From NCBI RefSeq assembly GCF_900290235.1, contig NZ_OLMK01000050.1, forward strand, positions 62,001-126,000: a stretch of 64,000 bases of DNA, written 5' to 3'. A program made the position numbers and the translations under genes. The notes under the pieces were generated by a model. The model had not been told where the DNA came from, did no database searches, and saw only the letters and a program-made list of their open reading frames with translations. Below, one piece after another: positions 25,846-34,356 of the stretch (position 1 is its first letter; each line of letters begins with the position of its first letter). Source of the stretch: Streptomyces sp. MA5143a (lineage in GTDB: Bacteria > Actinomycetota > Actinomycetes > Streptomycetales > Streptomycetaceae).

Positions 25846-26271
25846 ATGCCTGGATACGGCCGCGGGGACAGTGAATGGGAAGAGCTAGTACATGCCGGTC
25901 GTGGCTTTCTCGTCGAGCGAGCGAAGCTGGGCAGGCTCACCTCGTACACGGAGCTCAACGTGACTCTGGCCAGGCGAACCGGCTGCCGTCCCTTCGACTT
26001 CGAGCGTGCCGACGAACGGGCCGCGATGGGGCATCTGCTCGGACTGATCGTGGAACGAGACCAGGAGATGACCCCCTCAGACCCGCCTGTCATGCTCTCG
26101 GCCCTGGTGAACTACCTGGGAGCCAACGACGCTGGCTCTGGCTTCTATCAGTTGGCCAAGGAGCTTCAGCTTCTGCCCATGAGCGCGTCGGCCGATGAGA
26201 AATTCGGCTTCTGGGTCAAGCAAGTGAAACAGCTCTACGAACGCCATGGAGCTGGTCCAGCGGGGGCCTGA
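25846..26271 (+). CDS. Hypothetical actinobacterial protein
   Basis: A 141-residue protein (MPGYGRGDSEWEELVHAGRG, LTSYTELNVTLARRTGCRPF, MLSALVNYLGANDAGSGFY). Its well-formed codon usage, a GGGGGCGGGG ribosome site directly before ATG 25846 and the end-to-end helical pattern argue it is real. Similar proteins appear to occur widely in Streptomyces, but I know no function. It may be cargo of the element. Confidence 0.65.
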   Translation: MPGYGRGDSEWEELVHAGRGFLVERAKLGRLTSYTELNVTLARRTGCRPFDFERADERAAMGHLLGLIVERDQEMTPSDPPVMLSALVNYLGANDAGSGFYQLAKELQLLPMSASADEKFGFWVKQVKQLYERHGAGPAGA

Positions 26272-26449
26272 AATCAAGCACCTCGAGTGTCTAACTGCGT
26301 GACAACGCCGACAGACAGCGGCGGACAATCGGGCACACCTGCGGACCATCGCAGCATGTGAGAGGCACACAGCCCCATGGTCAGGCGTTCGCCCAAGTTG
26401 CTTTGGGACGAGGCAGTCATCACCCAAGGTTTGACCATCGTGCCGCCCC
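26272..26449. other. Spacer between the hypothetical gene and the broken Nudix gene
   Basis: No gene or clear signal found. Short frames exist on both strands without starts or motifs. Confidence 0.25.
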
Positions 26450-26879
26450 TCAAGCACCCCATGTCTCGGCGTGCTCCCGTAGGTAGTCGGCGAGTTCGGG
26501 CGGATGGAGTTCAAGCGCTCTCATGGCTGGCCCGTCCAACGCGACGCGCACCGGCGAGAAGTCGCCTACGTCGGGATCATCAAGCTCAGGGCCGCTACGG
26601 CGGTTGAGATCCATGTCCACCACGGCAGCGCGAAAGAAGTGCTGCACGACGGTGACCTTCCGGCTCAGTCAAGGTCAGAAATTCGCTTGCCGGGCCGATC
26701 GTGGCACCGATCTCTTCCCTCACCTCACGGCGCAAGGCTGCTTCGAAGTCGGCATCCTCAGCTTCGACGCCCCCACCGACAGTCGTGTAGTAGGAGGTGT
26801 GACCCGGCCATCCTCGGCGCGGGAACACCAGCTGACCACCATCGAGCAGAACCGCCCGGATGTTGTGACGGACCTTCAT
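26450..26879 (-). pseudogene. Nudix hydrolase, frameshifted
   Basis: From ATG 26879 the frame reads MKVRHNIRAVLLDGGQLVF and then most of the Nudix box: GGGVEAEDADFEAALRREVREEIG is the expected G-x5-E-x7-REVxEE pattern, given here only as spacing. Near 26660 the frame breaks; the natural continuation (VVQHFFRAAVVDMDLN to HAETWGA) lies one frame away and ends at 26450. The family cleaves nucleoside diphosphate derivatives. One indel has disabled it, or there is a sequencing error. Confidence 0.75.
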
Positions 26880-27184
26880 ACGCCCGACGGTAGTGCGCCC
26901 ACCCCGGCGAGGAGGCCCGAACCGCGCAGACGAGGAACGGGCATGCCCAGCGCACCACTGACGCACCAGAACGAGGGGGGGAACAGCGGGGAATCACGAG
27001 GAAGGCTGCTGAGCCCGGCAGGGCCGCGCACTCACCGTTCACCCAGGTCAGCGCCCAAGCCGCACCCAAACGCCCGCAGCTTCCCAAGCTGAGGGCTCAG
27101 GCACCGTCTGCCGGGCTGCATGCGCCGGGCCGTCTTCGGGCCGTCCGAGGGTGGCCAACGACGACCGCTAACGACCAACAACGA
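26880..27184. other. Spacer before the right attachment repeat
   Basis: No gene. At 27155-27186 the sequence repeats AACGACC-like words (CAACGACGACC, TAACGACC, CAACAACGACC), a possible set of integrase arm-type sites 50 bases from the att repeat. In the excised circle this stretch encodes the tail of the integrase. Confidence 0.35.
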
Positions 27185-27219
27185 CCACGAGGGCGCGGCA
27201 GGCTGCCGCGCCCTCGTGG
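27185..27219. terminator. Perfect 17-bp hairpin beside the right attachment site
   Basis: CCACGAGGGCGCGGCAG (27185-27201) and CTGCCGCGCCCTCGTGG (27203-27219) are perfect inverted copies. The hairpin stands just downstream of pmt on the minus strand and may terminate it. It came in with the element. Confidence 0.65.
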
Positions 27220-27232
27220 CATTTCTGCCCAG

Positions 27233-28972
27233 CTAAACCCAGGTGTCCAGCCACATCCGCGACCGCCAGCCGTCGATCGGGATGGGCTGGCCGGTGTACA
27301 GGGGCCAGAAGTAGATGAAGTTCCAGGTGATGAGGAGGACGAGGACGCCCGCCGCCGCGGCGCCGGCCACGCGTCGGCGTTCGGTGGCCGCCGCGGGGCC
27401 GAGGACGGCGCCGACGAGCATCGCCACGGCCAGGCACAGGAAGGGCAGGAAGACGACGGCGTAGAAGTAGAAGATCGTCCGTTCCTGGTACAGGAACCAC
27501 GGGAGGTACCCGGCGGCGATCCCGCAGGCGATGGCGCCGGCGCGCCAGTCGCGGCGGAACAGCCAGCGCCACAGGACGTAGAGGGTCGCGAAGGCGGCGG
27601 CCCACCACAGCAGCGGGGTGCCGAGGGCGAGGACCTCGCGGGCGCACTTCTCGACGGTGCCGGTCGGGCAGCCGTCCGTGCCGGGCGGCGGCGACTCGTA
27701 GAAGTACGAGACGGGCCGGCCGGCGATGATCCAGCTCCACGGGTTCGACTGGTACGTGTGCGGCGACGACAGGCCCACATGGAACTCGTAGACCGCGTGC
27801 TCGTAGTGCCACAGGCTGCGCAGCCAGTCCGGCAGCCAGGCGAACCAGCCGCCCTTGCCCTCGGTCGCCGCCCAGTTGCGGTAGTAGCCGCCGGTGCCGT
27901 CGTCCGGGGAGACGATCCAGCCGGTCCACGAGACCAGATAGGTGACGATCACCACCGGGACCGTCGACAGGAACGCCCAGCCCAGGTCGCGCTGGAGCGT
28001 CGCGATCAGCGGCTGACGGGCACCGGCGACCTTGCGCGCCGAGTGGTCCCACAGCACCGTCATGATCCCGAAGAACACCAGGAAGTACAGGGCGTTCCAC
28101 TTGGTGCCGAAGGCCAGACCGAGGCAGAGCCCCGCCAGCAGCCGGTACGGGCGCAGGCCCAGCCGGGTCGTCTCCGCGACGAGCGGGTGGGGCCGCACGA
28201 CCCCGTCGCCGTCCCGTGGCAGCGCCGCCGCCAGCCGTGCGCGTGCCTTGTCCCGGTCGATGACCAGACAGCCGAAGGCCGCCAGCACGAAGAACATCAG
28301 CACCTGGTCCAGCAGCGCCGTGCGGCTCATCACGAAGTGCAGTCCGTCCACCGCCATCAGCCCGCCCGCCAGGCAGCCCAGGAACGTCGAGCGGAAGATG
28401 CGGCGGCCGATCCGGCACAGCATCAGCACCGACAGCGTGCCGAGCACCGCCGTCATGAAGCGCCAGCCGAACGGGTTGAACCCGAACATCAGCTCGCCCA
28501 GCCCGATGACGTACTTGCCGACGGGCGGGTGCACCACATACGCCGGATCCGTGGGGATCGGCACGTTCCCGTTGTTTTGGAGGATCAGCTCATTCGCGTT
28601 CTTGGCCCAGTTGACCTCGTATCCGCGGTGGACGATCGCCCACGCGTCCTTGGCGTAGTACGTCTCGTCGAATATCACCGCCTTGGGGCTGCCCAGGTGC
28701 CAGAACCGCAGCAACCCCGCGACCAGCGTCACCAGCAGCGGACCGCCCCACGCCGACCAGCGCACCAGGCGCTCGGCGAGACCCTCGCCCACCCCGACCG
28801 AGGCCCAGAAACGCGGGCCGGGCCGGGTGTACGGGGGCACGAGCCGGGTGCTCACGTCGCTTCTGCGCGGCGCCGAGTAGCCGAAACGGCGCAGCCGCTG
28901 CTGCCACGACGGCCGCTGGTCTTCGGTGGCCTGGTCCTGCCGGGTGTCCGTGGAGGACGCGGTACTGGTCAC
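27233..28972 (-). CDS. pmt: Dolichyl/polyprenyl-phosphate-mannose--protein O-mannosyltransferase
   Basis: A 579-residue multi-spanning protein of the PMT family. The catalytic Asp-Glu motif is in VIFDETYYAKDAW in the first outer loop, followed by many membrane helices and HPPVGKYVIGLGE. The enzyme moves mannose from polyprenyl phosphate to Ser/Thr of exported proteins. In S. coelicolor Pmt is needed for phiC31 infection. GTG 28972 (MTSTASSTDTRQ) is the likely start. The last codons lie in the 72-bp att repeat: the element supplied this 3' end, with the same final residues LDTWV. It is divergent from rsmI. Confidence 0.92.
   Translation of the reverse strand: MTSTASSTDTRQDQATEDQRPSWQQRLRRFGYSAPRRSDVSTRLVPPYTRPGPRFWASVGVGEGLAERLVRWSAWGGPLLVTLVAGLLRFWHLGSPKAVIFDETYYAKDAWAIVHRGYEVNWAKNANELILQNNGNVPIPTDPAYVVHPPVGKYVIGLGELMFGFNPFGWRFMTAVLGTLSVLMLCRIGRRIFRSTFLGCLAGGLMAVDGLHFVMSRTALLDQVLMFFVLAAFGCLVIDRDKARARLAAALPRDGDGVVRPHPLVAETTRLGLRPYRLLAGLCLGLAFGTKWNALYFLVFFGIMTVLWDHSARKVAGARQPLIATLQRDLGWAFLSTVPVVIVTYLVSWTGWIVSPDDGTGGYYRNWAATEGKGGWFAWLPDWLRSLWHYEHAVYEFHVGLSSPHTYQSNPWSWIIAGRPVSYFYESPPPGTDGCPTGTVEKCAREVLALGTPLLWWAAAFATLYVLWRWLFRRDWRAGAIACGIAAGYLPWFLYQERTIFYFYAVVFLPFLCLAVAMLVGAVLGPAAATERRRVAGAAAAGVLVLLITWNFIYFWPLYTGQPIPIDGWRSRMWLDTWV
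27237..27308. repeat. Right attachment-site repeat (72 bp, functional pmt 3' end)
   Basis: A perfect copy of 21174-21245 that forms the present end of pmt, one base before its stop codon at 27233-27235. It was brought in by the element. Confidence 0.92.
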
Positions 28973-29080
28973 CGCGCCATCGTAGGGAACACCGCTGCGG
29001 GAGTCCCGTGCGTCGGGGATGTGGCCCCGTCGCCTCCCGCGCTTCGCCCGCCCGCCCGAGCGGCTGGGAGGATGAGGGGT

Positions 29081-29926
29081 GTGACAGGAATCCTTGTGTT
29101 GGCAGGTACTCCCATCGGCGACATCGCGGACGCCCCGCCCCGGCTGGCCGAGGAGCTGAGCGGTGCCGACGTGATCGCCGCCGAGGACACCCGGCGGCTG
29201 CGCCGGCTCACCCAGGCGCTGGGTGTGCAGCCGGGCGGCCGGATCGTGTCGTACTTCGAGGGCAACGAGGCGGCGCGCACCCCGGAGCTGGTCGAGGCGC
29301 TGGCCGGGGGCGCGCGGGTGCTGCTCGTCACGGACGCGGGGATGCCGTCGGTCTCCGACCCCGGGTACCGGCTGGTCGCGGCGGCCGTCGAGAAGGACAT
29401 CCGGGTCACCGCCGTCCCCGGCCCCTCCGCGGTGCTCACCGCGCTGGCTCTGTCCGGTCTGCCCGTCGACCGCTTCTGCTTCGAGGGCTTCCTGCCGCGC
29501 AAGGCGGGCGAGCGGCTCGGCCGGCTCCGCGAGGTCGCCGACGAGCGCCGCACCCTCGTCTACTTCGAGGCCCCCCACCGCCTCGACGCGACGCTCACCG
29601 CGATGGCCGAGGTCTTCGGCACGGGGCGCCGCGCCGCGGTCTGCCGTGAGCTGACCAAGACGTACGAGGAGATCAAGCGGGGCCCCCTCGGCGAGCTGGC
29701 CGCCTGGGCGGCGGAGGGGGTGCGCGGCGAGATCACGGTCGTGGTCGAGGGCGCGCCGGAGAAGGGGCCGGAGGAACTGGACGCGGCCGAGCTGGTCCGG
29801 AGGGTGCGGGTGCGCGAGGAGGCGGGGGAACGGCGCAAGGAGGCGATCGCCGCGGTGGCGGTGGAGGCGGGGGTGCCGAAGCGGGAGGTGTTCGACGCGG
29901 TCGTTGCGGCGAAGCGGGTGCCGTAG
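29081..29926 (+). CDS. rsmI: 16S rRNA (cytidine(1402)-2'-O)-methyltransferase
   Basis: A 281-residue member of the tetrapyrrole-methylase-fold SAM enzymes. GTPIGD, AAEDTRRLRRL, DAGMPSVSDPG and a late FEAPHRL are the RsmI motifs. It 2'-O-methylates C1402 in the 16S rRNA decoding centre. GTG 29081 is used because GGGAGG is nine bases upstream; ATG 29072 would overlap that site. It is divergent from pmt. Confidence 0.93.
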   Translation: MTGILVLAGTPIGDIADAPPRLAEELSGADVIAAEDTRRLRRLTQALGVQPGGRIVSYFEGNEAARTPELVEALAGGARVLLVTDAGMPSVSDPGYRLVAAAVEKDIRVTAVPGPSAVLTALALSGLPVDRFCFEGFLPRKAGERLGRLREVADERRTLVYFEAPHRLDATLTAMAEVFGTGRRAAVCRELTKTYEEIKRGPLGELAAWAAEGVRGEITVVVEGAPEKGPEELDAAELVRRVRVREEAGERRKEAIAAVAVEAGVPKREVFDAVVAAKRVP

Positions 29927-30240
29927 CGGTTGGCCGCCGTAGGGGTGCGGGTTCGTTGCCGGGTGCGGGTGGGTGGGGGCCGTTCGCGCAGTTCCCCGCG
30001 CCCCTGAAGGGTTGGGCCTGCGGCCCGCCCCTCATCAACCCGGCCGTACTCCGAGGGACCGCTCCCATGCCCCGGTAAAGCCACGCAAAGCGCAGGTCTC
30101 GGACGGAGGGGCTTCCCACAAGGGGAGGCCAAATCGGCTTCAACAGACGGCAGGTCGGGTGCATTCGGCCCCGCTCCGGGCGTCCACTGGTCGTGAGGGC
30201 ATACAAGGTCCTCACGGTCCAGCGGACAAAAGGAGCTGGC
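29927..30240. repeat. Spacer with a one-armed copy of the palindromic repeat
   Basis: TTCGCGCAGTTCCCCGCGCC begins at 29983, followed by a hairpin formed by GGGTTG/CAACCC around GGCC-rich sequence (30009-30042). The rest to 30240 holds the promoter region of the zinc-ribbon gene; no other gene is seen. Confidence 0.65.
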
Positions 30241-30675
30241 ATGACCGAGATCGCAGAGCGGGCCGTACTACGGAGCACCGCCACCGCTGTCGTTCACGAG
30301 TCGTATTCGTTCGCCTGCATGCGCTGCGGGCACGGCTGGGAGCAGTCGTACGAGATAGAGCACCACAACGACGCCCAGGGGCACGACTTCGTGATGTACG
30401 TGGCCGACGGTCATGTCGTGCCGTCGCCGCTGTCGCGGCCCACCTGCCAGAACTGCGACGGTCATGTCGTACGGATCATGCGCGCCGGCCAGGTCTCCTC
30501 GGTGCGGGACGCCGAGCGGCGCCGGACCGTCCCGAAGCCCCGCCCGGTCGCGACCCCGTCCGACGAGGCGGAGGCCGAGCGGACCGAGGCCCCGTCGGAT
30601 GAGACGCCGGCCGCCGAGCACCACCACTGGCACCTCTCCGACCTCCTGCACCCCTTCCACCGCAAGGCGAGCTGA
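30241..30675 (+). CDS. Zinc-ribbon-like small protein
   Basis: A 144-residue protein starting MTEIAERAVLRSTATAVV with AAAGGAG eight bases upstream. Two Cys-x2-Cys knuckles (FACMRCGHGWE and PTCQNCDGHV) about 45 residues apart should bind one zinc. The C-terminal half is a charged linker rich in Glu/Pro, then HHHWHLSDLLHPFHRK. Function unknown; conserved-looking Streptomyces hypothetical. Confidence 0.8.
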   Translation: MTEIAERAVLRSTATAVVHESYSFACMRCGHGWEQSYEIEHHNDAQGHDFVMYVADGHVVPSPLSRPTCQNCDGHVVRIMRAGQVSSVRDAERRRTVPKPRPVATPSDEAEAERTEAPSDETPAAEHHHWHLSDLLHPFHRKAS

Positions 30676-30729
30676 CCCCCGGCGAGCCTGCGCAAGGCGA
30701 GCCGTCCTCCCCCCGGCGAGCCTTGAGGA

Positions 30730-30766
30730 CATGCCCCGATCCTGCGATTCGTAGGATCGGGGCATG
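30730..30766 (+). promoter_or_regulatory. Hairpin enclosing the tatD ribosome site and start codon
   Basis: CATGCCCCGATCCT (30730-30743) pairs perfectly over 14 bp with AGGATCGGGGCATG (30753-30766), loop GCGATTCGT. The right arm contains both the GGATCGGGG ribosome-binding region and the ATG of tatD (30764-30766). As RNA it would hide the start. It could also act as a terminator for the gene before. Confidence 0.65.
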
Positions 30767-31666
30767 CCTTCGAACGACTCCGGCACCTCCTCCGCCAAGC
30801 AGGACAAGAACGCCGCGCCCCCGCTGCCCGCACCCCTGCGGGTGCCCGTCGCGGACTCGCACACCCATTTGGACATGCAGTCCGGCACCGTCGAGGAGGG
30901 CCTCGCGAAGGCCGCCTCCGTGGGGGTGACGACGGTCGTGCAGGTCGGCTGCGACCTCAAGGGGTCCCGGTGGGCCGCCGAGACGGCCGCCCGGTACGAC
31001 GCCGTCCACGCCACCGTCGCCCTCCACCCCAACGAGGCGCCGCGCATCGTGCACGGCGACCCCGACGGCTGGTCCCGGCAGGGGGCACGCGCCGCCGGCG
31101 GTGACACCGCCCTCGACGAGGCGCTCGCCGAGATCGACCGGCTGGCCGCGCTGCCGCAGGTCAAGGGCGTCGGCGAGACGGGGCTCGACTACTTCCGCAC
31201 CGGCCCGGAGGGCAAGGCGGCCCAGGAGCGGTCGTTCCGCGCGCACATCGAGATCGCCAAGCGGCACGGCAAGGCCCTGGTCATCCACGACCGCGACGCC
31301 CACGAGGACGTGCTGCGCGTCCTGAAGGAGGAGGGCGCGCCCGAGCGCACCGTCTTCCACTGCTACTCCGGCGACGCCGCCATGGCCGCGATCTGCGCGG
31401 AGCACGGCTACTTCATGTCCTTCGCCGGGAACATGACCTTCAAGAACGCGCAGCCGCTGCGCGACGCCCTCGCCGTCGCCCCCCTCGAACTCGTCCTCGT
31501 GGAGACCGACGCGCCGTTCCTGACGCCCGCGCCGTACCGCGGACGGCCCAACGCGCCGTATCTCGTTCCGATCACGGTCCGGGCGATGGCCGCGGTGCGC
31601 GGCATCGACGAGGACGCCCTGGCGACGGCGATCGCGGCGAACACGGCGAGGGCGTTCGATTACTGA
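30764..31666 (+). CDS. tatD: TatD-family metal-dependent DNase/hydrolase
   Basis: A 300-residue TIM-barrel amidohydrolase-type protein. Metal-binding motifs are DSHTHLD near residue 30, VGETGLDYF, VIHDRDAHED, FHCYSGD and ETDAPFLTP. TatD proteins are 3'-5' DNA exonucleases implicated in DNA repair; some act on other phosphoesters. The first 25 residues are a polar tail before the barrel. Its start codon lies in a strong hairpin, so translation may be conditional. Confidence 0.92.
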   Translation: MPSNDSGTSSAKQDKNAAPPLPAPLRVPVADSHTHLDMQSGTVEEGLAKAASVGVTTVVQVGCDLKGSRWAAETAARYDAVHATVALHPNEAPRIVHGDPDGWSRQGARAAGGDTALDEALAEIDRLAALPQVKGVGETGLDYFRTGPEGKAAQERSFRAHIEIAKRHGKALVIHDRDAHEDVLRVLKEEGAPERTVFHCYSGDAAMAAICAEHGYFMSFAGNMTFKNAQPLRDALAVAPLELVLVETDAPFLTPAPYRGRPNAPYLVPITVRAMAAVRGIDEDALATAIAANTARAFDY

Positions 31667-31748
31667 CGGATCACGCCCCGTCAGCCGTCCGGGGGACGCG
31701 AAAAGATGATGAGCGCCCCCGTGTCGCGACACTGTGTGACCGCGTTGC

Positions 31749-31777
31749 TTGGGAGGGTGACCGCGGTCCGCTAGGTT
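31749..31777 (+). promoter_or_regulatory. Housekeeping-type promoter of rpfB
   Basis: TTGGGA (31749-31754), 17-nt spacing, TAGGTT (31772-31777), 45 bases ahead of the GTG start. This fits an HrdB-like consensus (TTGACn / TAGAPyT-type). Confidence 0.5.
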
Positions 31778-31822
31778 CACGTCGCCCGACCCGGACCCGG
31801 ATCGCCTCTGGAGCGTGTCGTC

Positions 31823-33181
31823 GTGAGCAACGTGAAGTCCTCACCGCTGTCGCCGTACGAGACCTACGACACCCACCGGACGTACGACACCCCCGAGCCG
31901 CCGCGCCCGCACCCGCATGACGCCGAGACCCTGCCGTACGGCGCCGGGACCTTGCGGTACGGCGCCCACAGGGACACCTACCGCCCCGCCTACGAGGCCG
32001 GAGCGGACGCCGAGGCGGGCGGCCCGGCGGGGTCCGACGGCCGTGGCGGCTCCCGGCGGGCGGTGCGGCGCAGACGGGCCGCCGCCCGGCCGGGTGCGCT
32101 GCGGCGGCTGGTGCCGCAGGCCCTGGTGGTGGCGTTCCTCGCCGGCGGGACCTCCGCGTTCGTGGCGAAGGACAAGGCGATCGAGCTGACCGTCGACGGC
32201 AAGCCGCGCACCCTGCACACGTTCGCCGACGACGTCGCCGAACTCCTCGCCGACGAGGGCGTCGCCTTCGGCAGGCACGACGTCGTCGCCCCAGCCCCCG
32301 GCACCGCCCTCACCAGCGGCGACGAGGTCGCCGTGCACTACGGGCGGCCCGTCCGCCTCACTCTCGACGGCCACCGGCGCGAGGTGTGGACGACCGCCCG
32401 CACGGTCGACGGGGCGCTCCAGCAGCTCGGGGTGCGCGCGGAGGGCGCGTACGTCTCCACCTCGCGCTCCCAGCGGATCGGGCGCGCGGGCCTGGAGCTG
32501 GACGTCCGCACCGAGCGGACCGTCACCGTCATGGCGGACGGGCGGACGCGGACGATCCGCACCAACGCGGCGACGGTCGGGGAGGCCGTGGCGGAGGCCG
32601 GCGTCACCCTGCGCGGACAGGACACCACCTCCGTCCCGCCGACGGGCTTCCCCCGCGACGGGCAGACGGTGACCGTGCTGCGGGTGACCGGCTCGACGGA
32701 GGTGCGGGAGGAGCCGATCCCGTTCCGGGTGCGCCGCACGGAGGACCCCTCGCTCTTCCGGGGCACCGAGGTCGTCGAGCGGGCCGGCAGGCCGGGGACC
32801 CGGCGGGTCACGTACGGGCTCCGCACGGTCAACGGGGTCGCCCAGCGGCCCCGGCTGATGCGGACCGAGGTGGTGCGGGAGCCGCAGGACCGGCTCGTGA
32901 AGGTGGGGACGAAGCGGCTGCCGACGTCCGTGGCCGGGGCGGACGGGCTGAACTGGGCGGCGCTCGCGGCCTGCGAGTCGGGAGGCCGGCCGAACGCGGT
33001 GGACCCGTCCGGCACGTACGGGGGGCTCTACCAGTTCGACACGCGCACCTGGCAGAGCCTCGGGGGCCAGGGCCGCCCCCAGGACGCGTCGGCGGCGGAA
33101 CAGACGATGCGGGCGAAAAGGCTGTACGCGCAGCGGGGGGCGAGCCCGTGGCCCCATTGCGGGGCGCGGCTTCGGGGATGA
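31823..33181 (+). CDS. rpfB: Resuscitation-promoting factor, RpfB type
   Basis: A 452-residue exported protein: charged N-terminal tail, one membrane segment near residue 95 (LVPQALVVAFLAGGTSAFVA), three DUF348 ubiquitin-like repeats (starting IELTVDGKPRTLHTF, VRLTLDGHRREVWTT, TVTVMADGRTRTIRT), a G5 domain (about 285-365) and a C-terminal lysozyme-like Rpf domain. The catalytic Glu is in LAACESGGRPNAVDP, followed by YGGLYQFDTRTWQSLGG. Rpf enzymes cut peptidoglycan and stimulate spore germination and growth. GGAG lies ten bases before GTG 31823. rsmA and ispE follow after a palindromic repeat. Confidence 0.93.
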   Translation: MSNVKSSPLSPYETYDTHRTYDTPEPPRPHPHDAETLPYGAGTLRYGAHRDTYRPAYEAGADAEAGGPAGSDGRGGSRRAVRRRRAAARPGALRRLVPQALVVAFLAGGTSAFVAKDKAIELTVDGKPRTLHTFADDVAELLADEGVAFGRHDVVAPAPGTALTSGDEVAVHYGRPVRLTLDGHRREVWTTARTVDGALQQLGVRAEGAYVSTSRSQRIGRAGLELDVRTERTVTVMADGRTRTIRTNAATVGEAVAEAGVTLRGQDTTSVPPTGFPRDGQTVTVLRVTGSTEVREEPIPFRVRRTEDPSLFRGTEVVERAGRPGTRRVTYGLRTVNGVAQRPRLMRTEVVREPQDRLVKVGTKRLPTSVAGADGLNWAALAACESGGRPNAVDPSGTYGGLYQFDTRTWQSLGGQGRPQDASAAEQTMRAKRLYAQRGASPWPHCGARLRG

Positions 33182-33188
33182 GCGGGGC

Positions 33189-33414
33189 GGGCGCCTAGTG
33201 GCTCGGGCGTGCGGGTTCGTCGGCGGGTGCGGGTGGTTCGTGGTTTCTCGCGCAGTTCCCCGCGCCCCTGAAGGGAACGGGCCTGCGGCCCGCCCTTCAC
33301 GAAAAGCACGGGGCGCAGCCCCGGTCGCTTTTCACGGGCGCGGGGAACTGCGCGAACAACCCCCACCCACCCGCACCCGCCGACGAACCCGCACCCCCGA
33401 GCTATCAGGCGCCC
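33189..33414. repeat. Long palindromic intergenic repeat between rpfB and rsmA
   Basis: Nearly the whole spacer is one inverted repeat. GGGTTCGTCGGCGGGTGCGG on the left recurs inverted on the right near 33370-33390, and CGCGCAGTTCCCCGCGCCCC (33250-33269) recurs inverted at 33336-33355. The centre has two further hairpins (GGGCCTGCGGCCC and AAAAGC-CGGGGC-GCCCCG-GCTTTT). This is the most complete copy of the repeat in the window. Confidence 0.8.
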
Positions 33415-33435
33415 GCCCCCCGTACCCTGGTGCTC

Positions 33436-34356
33436 GTGAGCAGCCCCACCCCCGACGCCCTCCTGGGCCCCGCCGACGTCCGCGAACTCGCGGCAGCGCT
33501 CGGTGTGCGGCCCACCAAGCAGCGCGGCCAGAACTTCGTGATCGACGCGAACACGGTGCGCCGGATCGTGCGCACCGCGGACGTCCGCCCGGACGATGTC
33601 GTCGTGGAGGTGGGACCGGGCCTCGGCTCCCTGACGCTCGCGCTGCTGGAGGTCGCCGACCGGGTGACCGCCGTCGAGATCGACGACGTCCTCGCCGCCG
33701 CGCTCCCCGCGACGATCGCCGCCCGGATGCCGGCCCGCGCCGACCGTTTCGCCCTCGTGCACTCGGACGCGATGCACGTCGCCGAGCTGCCCGGCCCGGC
33801 GCCCACCGCTCTCGTCGCGAACCTCCCGTACAACGTCGCGGTCCCCGTGCTGCTGCACATGCTGGACGTGTTCCCGACGATCGAGCGCACCCTGGTGATG
33901 GTGCAGGCGGAGGTCGCCGACCGGCTCGCCGCCGGGCCCGGCTCGAAGGTGTACGGCGTCCCCTCGGTGAAGGCGAACTGGTACGCGGAGGTCAAGCGGG
34001 CCGGCGCGATCGGCCGGAACGTCTTCTGGCCGGCGCCGAACGTCGACAGTGGCCTCGTGTCGCTCGTCCGCCGCACCGAACCGATCAAGACGACCGCGAC
34101 GAAGGCCGAGGTCTTCGCCGTCGTCGACGCGGCGTTCGCCCAGCGGCGCAAGACGCTGCGCGCCGCCCTCGCCGGATGGGCGGGCTCCGCGGCCGCAGCC
34201 GAGGCCGCGCTCGTCGCCGCCGGTGTCTCCCCGCAGGCCCGCGGAGAGGCCCTGACCGTCGAGGAGTTCGCCGCTATCGCCGAGAACCGCGCCGACCCCG
34301 ACGCCGTCGACACCGCCCAGCACGCCCAGCGCACCGAGGAGTCCCGCCCGTCGTGA
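33436..34356 (+). CDS. rsmA: 16S rRNA (adenine(1518)-N6/adenine(1519)-N6)-dimethyltransferase
   Basis: A 306-residue KsgA/RsmA protein. [17 protein letters not shown] motif [17 protein letters not shown], acidic VTAVEID and catalytic [11 protein letters not shown] are all present. It dimethylates two adjacent adenines in 16S rRNA helix 45. GTG 33436 ([11 protein letters not shown]) is the natural start; GTG 33430 is possible. Its TGA overlaps the start of ispE by four bases, so translation is coupled. Confidence 0.94.
   Translation: MSSPTPDALLGPADVRELAAALGVRPTKQRGQNFVIDANTVRRIVRTADVRPDDVVVEVGPGLGSLTLALLEVADRVTAVEIDDVLAAALPATIAARMPARADRFALVHSDAMHVAELPGPAPTALVANLPYNVAVPVLLHMLDVFPTIERTLVMVQAEVADRLAAGPGSKVYGVPSVKANWYAEVKRAGAIGRNVFWPAPNVDSGLVSLVRRTEPIKTTATKAEVFAVVDAAFAQRRKTLRAALAGWAGSAAAAEAALVAAGVSPQARGEALTVEEFAAIAENRADPDAVDTAQHAQRTEESRPS

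Larger units (their letters stand above)
21174..27308. mobile_element. Integrated mobile element at the 3' end of pmt
   Basis: Perfect 72-bp direct repeats at 21174-21245 and 27237-27308 bracket this 6.1-kb segment. Both repeats encode the last residues of Pmt in the same relative frame, so the element entered the 3' end of pmt and restored it with its own copy. It carries an integrase gene at the left end reading outward, IS110- and IS5-family elements, three unknown small genes, a broken Nudix gene and stretches that are less GC-biased than the host. No replication or transfer genes are visible, so it is a decayed remnant. Confidence 0.9.

Noticed and set aside
31667-31822. A c-di-AMP (ydaO-type) riboswitch, as found ahead of some Rpf genes
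   Set aside because: No conserved motif or helix pattern of that class is present; only a sigma-type promoter is seen.
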